A stretch of DNA of 64,000 nt, from positions 92,403,001 through 92,467,000 of the forward strand of contig NC_091124.1 in assembly GCF_040183065.1 (NCBI RefSeq), given 5' to 3'. The translations under genes and the position numbers were made by a program. The notes beneath the pieces are model-generated. The model ran no database searches and was not told the origin of the DNA. It saw only the letters and a list, made by a program, of their open reading frames with translations. Positions 56,448 through 64,000 of the stretch are shown here, piece by piece (the first letter of the stretch is position 1; the number at the start of each line of letters is the position of its first letter). Source of the stretch: Periplaneta americana (taxonomy: Eukaryota > Arthropoda > Insecta > Blattodea > Blattidae).

Positions 56448-57545
56448 ATGATTCATTGCTGCCCTCACATAAGCCTCCATCGGTCCCTATCCTGTGCAAG
56501 ATTAATCCAGTCTCTATCATCATATCCCACTTCCCTCAAATCCATTTTAATATTATCTCCCATCTACGTCTCAGCCTCCCCAAAGGTCTTTTTCCCTCCG
56601 GTCTCCCAACTAACACTCTATATGCATTTCTGGATTCGCCCATACATGCTACATGCCCTGCCCATCGCAAACGTCTGGATTTAATGTTCCTAATTTATAT
56701 TTATGTATATCCTTATGGGGGAATGTTGTACTTTTGACAATTAAATTTTTCGATGTGGCAAAGTTGACTAATCTAACTCCATTGTCACTACTAGTTACGT
56801 GTAGGCTCTCTTTTCCAATAGTTGGTTTAAAAATATCCTCCCGTCCTACTTTAGCATTGAAATCTCCCAATAAAATTTTCATGTGATATCTAGGTAACTG
56901 ATCAAAAGTATGTTCCAATTCCTCATAGAAGCTATCCTTTATATGGTCGTCTTTCCCTTCTGTAGGGGCGTGAGCATTTATAACTATGATGTCGCACCAT
57001 CTACCCTTAAGTACTAAATATGATAACCTGTCACTGATAAATTCGACCTTTTTTACTGCTGATTTTATTCTTTTATGAACAAAGAATCCTGTTCCTAATT
57101 GGTGATTATTGTTTCCTTCCCCATAATACAACAAGTAATCTCCTATTTGTGATATGCCATTCCCATCTAACCTAACCTCTTGTACTCCCACAAAGTCTAT
57201 TCTATATCTAGCTAGTTCTTTTGCTACTAATGTTACCCCTCCTGTTCTATAAAGACTAGTTACGTTCCAAGTGCCAAATCTCAAAACCTTATTCCTTTGC
57301 TGTGGTCGTGCCAGAGAATCCGTCCTATTCCGAGGCTTATTGTAGGGATTCGTAACAAGCTGTTTTTTACGGTGATGGGTTGTTAGCCCTTTGCACAACC
57401 CCCAAGCTGGAGGACCACCCCTTATCGGCTGTCCACGACTGCTTATTCAATATATTCGCAGCTACCCTCCATATCTGGAGGCCGTCTCCTCTATCCGCAA
57501 CCTGAGGACGTGCCATGCCGTGGTGATAGGGACCCACAATACATG
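56448..57545 (-). mobile_element. RTE-type LINE (family R) lacking its RT domain
   Basis: From 57545 downward: a GC-rich 5' region, the endonuclease frame (57398-56704), and then at once the element's 3' end (GRPEGKRPL-like, NIKMDLREVG-like, DRDRW-like blocks, 56690-56448). The whole reverse transcriptase domain (about 2 kb in complete elements) is missing. The 3' part matches 15855-16195. Both ends of the element appear present. Confidence 0.82.
56649..57398 (-). pseudogene. RTE endonuclease domain (open, 3' fused out of frame)
   Basis: 249-codon open frame. Apurinic-type endonuclease motifs in order: LRFGTWNVTSL (N-terminal), FVGVQEVRLDG (catalytic E), GTGFFVHKRI, VINAHAPTEGKDD (catalytic N.H region), LLGDFNAKVG (GDFN) and TSSDNGVRLVNFA. 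The final SD.H block is cut off. The frame ends through a junction at about 56704 into the LINE 3' end, where LGTLNPDVCDGQGM is out of phase. Known role: nicks target DNA to prime reverse transcription. Resembles proteins annotated as craniofacial development protein 2-like. Uninterrupted up to the junction. Confidence 0.88.
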
Positions 57546-58552
57546 GCAACCCATCTTGTTAATATCATTATTCTGCTAACACAGAAGACTTGTTCATGAA
57601 CACTGGACCTAAAGGATTGCATAGGCAGCCAATATACTACTAGCAGAACCAGACAGGTTAGTTGAAAACTCGAGGTAACAGTACAGATATCAACAAAAAG
57701 GGTATCAGGTAGGTTACATTTCTGTGCTATTCATACTGTAAAAGCTAACATGATGGAGGGGGGGGGGGAGATCAAACTATTTCACTAAATGTAAGGACCT
57801 GTATGTGATGGGACCTTTAAGATACATTCAGATTTTTTTTATAAAAACACAGCAGTAATATACTTAACATGCTTTTAAACATAACATTACTTATTTAGAC
57901 ACCATTTGGGCACATTTCGCATTTAACGTGATTGAGAAAATCTACCATCTCTAATCACTCTGTCAGAAATCCTTTTAGTTAGTAGAGCACTTTTCTTTTC
58001 AACATTTTCTATGCCACTGTGTTTCTTAAACAGAAAGCACACCACTACATATATGAGGAATCTATGGATTGTCAGTTTATAATTTCTATCCTATTATTAA
58101 ATATCTTGCCTACTACCTTAAGAAATAAACTCTAGCCATATGATCACAATCCAGAAGCTTCTTTCTCAGAGCTGTACAAGGTAACAGAAATAACAGATTT
58201 ACTTATTTAGCAGATTGATGAGTAACATTAGTCTCTCTTTAGTGAAATTTACAGTTTTGAATTAATTCGAATCGTGATGGTAGGCCATTTCACAATGTAT
58301 ATAAACTTAATTTTGTTCATGTTACAATTGAAAATGTATTAAATGTTGTGACTGTTAAACACACAGCAAAGGTGGTAAAAGAAAATATGTAATAGAAGAA
58401 AACCCCAAAAACCAAACATTTTCGGTGAGTTCACATTGTACTTCTGTTATGTCAGTCAAAGAGATCGTTGATGATTGTCTGATACTGGAGAACTTGGATG
58501 CTATTGTAAGCACATCTACAAAATTATCCTTCAATTTTGCATCTGTATATTA
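57546..58552. other. Unassigned sequence
   Basis: No recognisable feature; G run at 57757-57768. Confidence 0.4.
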
Positions 58553-59824
58553 ACAAGATCTGACCAAATATTTCAACTGAGACAAATATTTGAAAAATCG
58601 TATGAATATAATATTGGAACCAATCAGTTGTTTGTAGATTTTAAACAGGTTTATAACAGCATAAATCGACAAAAACTGTACAGAATAATGAAAGAATTTG
58701 GTATCCCCCAAAAGATTATAGATTTAATTAAAATCACATTAAAGAAAACAGTTAATCAGATCCAAGTTGGTGGGAAATTATCACATGATTTAGTGACAGA
58801 AAATGGTCTTCGACAGGGAGACTCACTTTCAACATTGTTGTTTAACATAGCCTTAGAAAAAATTACACGTAATATTGTTTTAAACCTAGGTGGCACTATA
58901 ATAAATAGAACTAGGCAATACATGGCCTATGCAGACGATGTTGTCATAATAACAAGATCAGTATCAGCAATAAATGAAGTATATGAGGAAATAAAGGGGA
59001 TCTCAAAAGAGATTGGACTCGAAATTACTTCTGATAAACCAGTATTTATGAACACACAAAAAAATAGGATAAGAACAGAAGAAAATAAGATGGTTTCTAT
59101 TGGCTTAGAGCAATTTAAGGATAGTAATGAGTTTAAATACTTGGGTTCAGTGGTTACATGGGACAATGATTGCAGTAAAGATATAAAAGCTAGAATTTCA
59201 GCAGGGATATAGATGTTATTGTCCTTAGGCAAAGTCATGAGAACAAGGTATATTTCTAAGCAGACAAAATTATTAATATACAAAACAATAATTAAACCCA
59301 TAGTGGTTTATGGGTGTAAATCATGGACCATGACGGAATAGCAACAACAACTTAGAAGATGGGAGAGGAAAATTCTGAGAAAGATTTATGGTCCTGTTAA
59401 ACAAAATAAATCTGTGCTTCAGTGGCTGGCCATGATAATATCTTTGAAAAATATTGGAGTGCAAGAGGTCAAATGGCTTTATTGTCAAACGCCTGGCATT
59501 AGAAAACAACAACAAAATAATTAGAGAATCTGTAGTAACTTGGAATTAGAACAAGTATATAAAGAACCTAATATAGTAACTTCGATCAAAATGAAAAAAC
59601 TTGAATGGGTAGGTCACTTAATTAGAATGGAGGACGAAAGAATGGCGAAGATGATCTTCACTGGAACACTGGCGGGAAAGAGAGATAGAGCTCATCCCAG
59701 ATTGAGATGGTTAGAATGTATTGAGGAAGATTTGAGGAAAGTGGGAATAAGGAGATGGAGGAAGAGGGCAGCGGACAGTAGTGATTGGACTAATGTTTTA
59801 AAGGAGGCTTTAGCTAAACTATAA
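58553..59824 (+). pseudogene. LINE reverse transcriptase (RTE-like, family S), split by an insertion
   Basis: Open frame to 59212: DQIFQLRQIFEKSYEYN, QLFVDFKQVYNSINRQKLY (RT motif A; usually FRKAYDS), ENGLRQGDSLSTLLFNIALE (motif B), MAYADDVVIITRS (YADD catalytic box), NEFKYLGSVVTWDNDCSKDI. After a stop: LLIYKTIIKPIVVYGCKSWT. The frame is broken at 59410 by a 101-bp insertion and resumes LEQVYKEPNIVTSIKMKKLE, HPRLRWLECIEEDLRKVGIR and WTNVLKEALAKL plus stop at 59822. 5' truncated before RT motif 1. Tail with AAGAAGAAGAA. Confidence 0.9.
59410..59510 (+). mobile_element. 101-bp LINE 3' tip inserted in RT gene
   Basis: Perfect 10-bp target duplication AACAAAATAA (59400-59409, 59511-59520). The insert carries GGAGTGCAAGAGGTCAAATG and the AACAACAAC tail, the same 3' tip as the RNase H LINE at 50459-50555. 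A clean case of extreme 5' truncation. Confidence 0.93.
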
Positions 59825-59870
59825 GAGCTTATGCCAAAAGAAGAAGAATAATATTAACAAGATGAATACA

Positions 59871-61273
59871 ACATGGGGTAAGGAAGAAAAGAAAAGAAAA
59901 AACATGAAATACACTTAGCATTTGTCAAATTATTTTTGATTGCAACATTTCTTTCAGTGTTACAGATAACCATTTTAAGGATCCACTCCAGAAACTGCAC
60001 CTTTCCTATCAACCTCCAGGATGAAAACTTACTTCAAACAGACTACTTGATGTGCAAGATGAAGTATCTAAAGCTAAACAATCGTAATATGTTGACCCTG
60101 ATTCAGCTCCACTCATTTATGAGTGAAAAAAAAGAATTCAATAGTACAAAGAATGTTGTTACAATTGAGGCATTCCCTGGAGTAACAACTTAACATACAG
60201 TACGATTATTTAGTTCTGACAGTTGCCGGAGATGTGCACCTGGGTCAGGCGAGTCCATTTAGTTACACCAAGGGTTGTTTAGGTTATTCACTTGCTTGCC
60301 TTCAGAGTGATCGAATGTCATGCGTGTGGTAGAGCGGTATGTTTCCAGTACAATTAAGCTGTTCTGCATTCCTTTACCGACAAGTCGCCCTTATATCTAC
60401 TCCGGAACTCTCCCCACTCCTCCTTAACTTCCCCTCTTTCGCGCAGCTGAGCTGTCAGGACTAAATAATCGGTCTGTACATTATGCCTTTTTCCGTTTCT
60501 ATCATAATATTGAATCCTTAATAACATATCCCCTCCTGACAAAATATTATTTCCCTTCAACAAACAAGCCCCCTCATGTCATTCTGTGCAATGCTGTTAA
60601 GAAAGACCTAAAATGTTTGATGCTCTGTATCTCAAATTTAAGGTTTTGCAGTTAAGTTCTTACATCAGAGAACACATCAATTGTTCATAAAGCTAATGAA
60701 AACAGTGAAAAACAAGTATTTTTTTCAGGACTTCTGATTTGTGAGGGAGGTCAGAGACAGAAAATAATGTAAAATTGTGGACAAAGCGACTAACATAGCA
60801 AAGGCATGGTGTAATATACAAGTCTACCAACAGTATGGTTAATATGAGCAAAGCAAAGTAAGTCTGGTATTCTGCCTGTAACTCAGATGTAAATATGTTC
60901 ACTATGGACCTTACACCTACAAATGGATCATCTGAAGTAAATCAAGTCCTTAAAGCACTCAAGTATCTAAATCAGCAACATAAACTCTCGTCTAACATTG
61001 GGTCTAGAGTTTATCTCATTATGAACACCCACTGATGATCTCAACAAGGTGCTTGTGTGTCTTTTAAACACCATTGCAGTAATGTAAACATTCCAACTTC
61101 AGTGAAATCTCTTTATTTGATGATTATTTTCTTTTGCAAGTGAATGGACCAACAATGCTTTCACATCCTGTGAGACAGCTCATCAATACTCGCTAAAAAT
61201 CAGGAAACAGCATCATGATGCAGTAGAACTATGGAAAAATCTAAAGTTACCTGATAAGCTATATCATGTTGGA

Positions 61274-61274
<1 letters not shown>
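59871..61274. other. Unassigned sequence with a GC-richer patch
   Basis: 60220-60560 is richer in GC and has a 69-codon minus frame (60354-60563) reading DMLLRIQYYDRNGKRHNVQT and EEWGEFRSRYKGDLSV. I do not recognise it. No splice or repeat context is visible. Confidence 0.4.

Positions 61275-61323
<49 letters not shown>
61275..61323 (+). repeat. 49-bp poly(A) run
   Basis: Uninterrupted A run. It could be the tail of a retroposed RNA, but the 200 bp before it match nothing I know. Confidence 0.9.
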
Positions 61324-61327
<4 letters not shown>

Positions 61328-62987
61328 CAAATATAAGCTCTGAAACTAGTGGATTTGGCGAATAAATTACTGAATGTTCCAGCTTCGTATGCACAATTTG
61401 TCTTTCATCCACACTCTGAACAGAAACAGTATTTCATTTGAAAAATTGAAACAACTGTGCTTATATACGACGCACACAAACTGAAAGATCAAATATGTGA
61501 TGATTACAGTTTGTTAGTAATGTTACATAAATTTGAAATTTATGCAAAATTAAGCAGTGCTTGAGTTTTGGTGACAAATTATTTAAATCATGGAAACTCT
61601 TTTCTGAAATCAAGCAATGTTTGAGTTATATCATGCACAAGTCCTGCTCTTTGGAGCTTCACTGGAGAATAAAAGTAAGCTATTATTTATTACAGGTAAT
61701 GTATTTTAGCGAGAGATACAAAATGATATTAATACATGGGAAATGAAAGGACTTTGTTTTGGTTCTAGAGAACTTCATTTAATTACCATTATCCTTCTCT
61801 TAAATTTTATAACGACATTAACAAAATCTGTCTAATGGGATTGACAGATTTATTGTCCATTTTACACAATTACTTGTGTAATACTGCATAATATTATTTC
61901 ATTTCAATTACTTTTCACTGTATTTTTGTCTCATGTTTTTCTTACATCAAATTATACTTCATTTTTAAGTTAACCTTTGTTTCATTTCCTGGATCCTAGC
62001 AGTCAGCAGTAAATGTTGGGCAGATGTCCCTCTTGTGGAATAAAGAAATATATACTTTGTTATCTCATACTATATTATTTATAACAGTTTAAGGTAAAGC
62101 AATAGAGTTAAGATTTATATTTGTCAAAATTGTTAAATTAAATGTTTATTACATGGTGAATTGAATCGGCTTTTTTATATTACGTATTTTACATGAACAT
62201 TTCTTGTAAAATATCTGCAGCTAAGCTAATTACTTGTCAATCTCTGGGAAGAAATATCTCAAGATAGAAGAGTGCTTTGGGGGCAGAGGGGAACTTTAAT
62301 TATTAATTACAAATATATAATATGCAATTAGAATGACAAGAAAATAATGATTAATAGCTGTTATGTACAATTCTGTTCACATACACCACAAAATGCTATG
62401 TTATATGGCCAAGATAATAGATTAACTATTAATACAATGTATTGGTACATAGATTCTAAGATTATATTTTATACCAATGCAAGAGACTAAGCTCTAATAT
62501 GTAGTTAATGAAGTGTGGTAACAAAATGCACATTTACAGACACTAACATGAAAAAACGTAGTGAAATATCATTACTATTAGGTACATCCAGATGCCTCAC
62601 CACTAAGGTGAATATAATATAATGCGTGGGGTAAAAGCTTATTGGATCACCAACACAAATTGACAGCACTGAGCTTTAACTTGGAACATGGTGGGATTAG
62701 ACCATATGGCCATATATGGTATCTTGCTATTGTGACAAAAAATTACCCTTTTAACCATTAAAAGAATTACACAGTAAAGTGTATGTTCAGTTTCTACACG
62801 AAAATCATACATTATAGAACACTTTAGTAGAAACTTAAATATAACAAATGGTGTCATGTAAAGGTACATTTCCTCAAGACATTTTATAAACCAACTAATA
62901 AAAGTAGTGTTTCACGAAAAAAGTGCTCTGAACTAAACCTGCATTGCTTAACACCACTTCTTACACTACTTTGGAAATGGGCTAATT
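61324..62987. other. Unassigned AT-rich sequence
   Basis: No recognisable feature. Confidence 0.4.
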
Positions 62988-63254
62988 GAATGGGTTATTT
63001 ATGAAAGGGACTATGTCGCTAATTTTGTGAAAATGAGTTTGTAATGTAATACTGTTCTCTGGGTGTAGATGCATCAATTTAGATATGAAGAGGACTAAGT
63101 TTCACACTCTATAATGCTCTATAATGCTTAGTACAATTTATGATACAATTTTTATTTCAGCCTTAATTTCAAAATTTCGGCCAGTAAGCAGTTTTTCTTA
63201 AATTGCTAACAATTTAGTATTTAAGACTTAGACCCTTTCATAAATAACCCATTC
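62988..63254. mobile_element. MITE family M, copy 2
   Basis: Second copy of the element at 55729-55983, same orientation, with a small internal duplication (CTCTATAATG twice). Flanked by AATT on both sides (62984-62987, 63255-63258), a possible target duplication. Confidence 0.85.
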
Positions 63255-64000
63255 AATTGTAACAATCTGTTGCAAGCAATTTCTGTAAAACCTCTGAATA
63301 CCTAAAACTTCTGTTTCAGAAAGTTTCAACATGCATTATTCCCACATAAATTTATTACCATATTTTTCGTATAATCAATAGGTAAAAGGAGTGGAATAAA
63401 AATAGCCACAAAACACACACACATACACTTCTTTACGTAGTATACAGTACGGTTAAATTAATTTTATGTTCTCTTAATTTTTGTATGGATATATTTTGTA
63501 GATACTTAAACACATGAAAGATTATACAAGATGACAGCTTATTAACATGGGGAAATACAAAACATAAAAAGATATACTAGTAAATCAGCAATATTCTGTA
63601 AATAAAAAAAATACAATAAACATATTATACTATAAACTTTCAGAAATTTAATTATAACCAAATTACCTTCAGAGTCAATTCAAAGATAATTGTATGAAAT
63701 ACGGTTTTAGTTAGGCAGAATCATATAAATCAGACATTAAATAGAACAATAAATTATCATTATTATTTCAGTGCTAGTTGGTCGCAATACAGAAAGTGAG
63801 TCACTGTCAAATAGGTGAGCACAAACCACGCAACCAATCTACATTTAAATCAGCATTAAGTTTTAAGTCAGTATTTCAGAACAGTAATTTAGGTGCTACA
63901 CATGCAATCACATCATTATTAATATCTCTGGATGTACCCAAAGCATAATACAATATTCTTCAATTTCGTTTTGATAAAACATTAACAAAATGCCTATATC
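63255..64000. other. Unassigned AT-rich sequence
   Basis: No recognisable feature. Confidence 0.4.

Noticed and set aside
56649-57398. Host craniofacial development protein 2 gene
   Set aside because: Proteins with that label in insects are usually RTE endonucleases; LINE 5' and 3' sequences flank it.
40911-64000. Upstream E2F exons (winged helix, marked box) on minus
   Set aside because: I looked for coding versions of the conserved RRIYDITNVLEGI and similar blocks and saw none; a computed search is still needed.
1-64000. CRISPR arrays, prokaryotic operons, riboswitches, phage genes
   Set aside because: No regular spaced repeats, no operon-like coding density; sequence is eukaryotic.

Overview
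The window is a gene-poor, AT-rich (roughly two thirds A+T) stretch of an animal nuclear genome. The spliced exon, tRNA-derived SINEs, non-LTR retrotransposon fragments and decayed DNA transposons all point to an insect. The SINE families, with tRNA-like heads, a shared central motif and a TTAAATAA-type tail, resemble my recollection of cockroach (Blattodea, Periplaneta-like) genomes. That taxon is an inference and was not tested. I see no bacterial, viral or CRISPR content.

Host content is small. One convincing host exon lies on the minus strand at 40753-40910: a splice acceptor followed by 51 codons and a stop, encoding the C-terminal Rb-binding tail of an E2F transcription factor. Everything at lower coordinates is therefore its 3' UTR or intergenic, and everything at higher coordinates is probably intron. 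I could not find the earlier exons (DNA-binding and dimerisation domains).

Layout. 0-8 kb: hAT-like, PIF/Harbinger-like and pogo-like remnants, a perfect-TIR MITE, two degraded LINE fragments and SINEs. 10-15 kb: a nearly intact-length Tc1/mariner element with a decayed transposase, and a mariner into which a truncated LINE has jumped with a clean 12-bp target duplication. 16-21.5 kb: an unclassified decayed gene, a 430-bp inverted duplication that includes a SINE, and a hAT element with 8-bp duplications. 25-28 kb: three SINE families. 28.4-31.7 kb: a nest in which a pogo-like element holds a TTAA-flanked long-inverted-repeat element, which itself holds a Tc1 pseudogene, plus a mariner deletion derivative. 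32.3-33.2 kb: a hairpin element whose two arms both carry the same transposase start. 34.4-36.6 kb: a piggyBac-like element broken by a SINE with 11-bp duplications. 38.5-39.4 kb: another transposase fossil. 40.7 kb: the E2F exon. 42-50.5 kb: LINE 3' ends, MITEs, an internal-deletion derivative joining N- and C-terminal transposase remnants, and a LINE with RNase H broken by a SINE. 51-54.3 kb: an ORF1-like LINE remnant and two minus-strand transposase fossils. 55.7-63.3 kb: two copies of one MITE, an endonuclease-bearing LINE lacking its RT, and a reverse transcriptase gene split by a 101-bp LINE insertion.

Almost every recognisable coding stretch is mobile-element debris. I found no convincing evidence of a new multi-gene system. 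The most unusual items are the order of nested insertions that can be read from target duplications, the hairpin and deletion derivatives that show MITE birth, several SINE families that share a central domain and tail, and an unclassified decayed gene at 16.5-17.3 kb.
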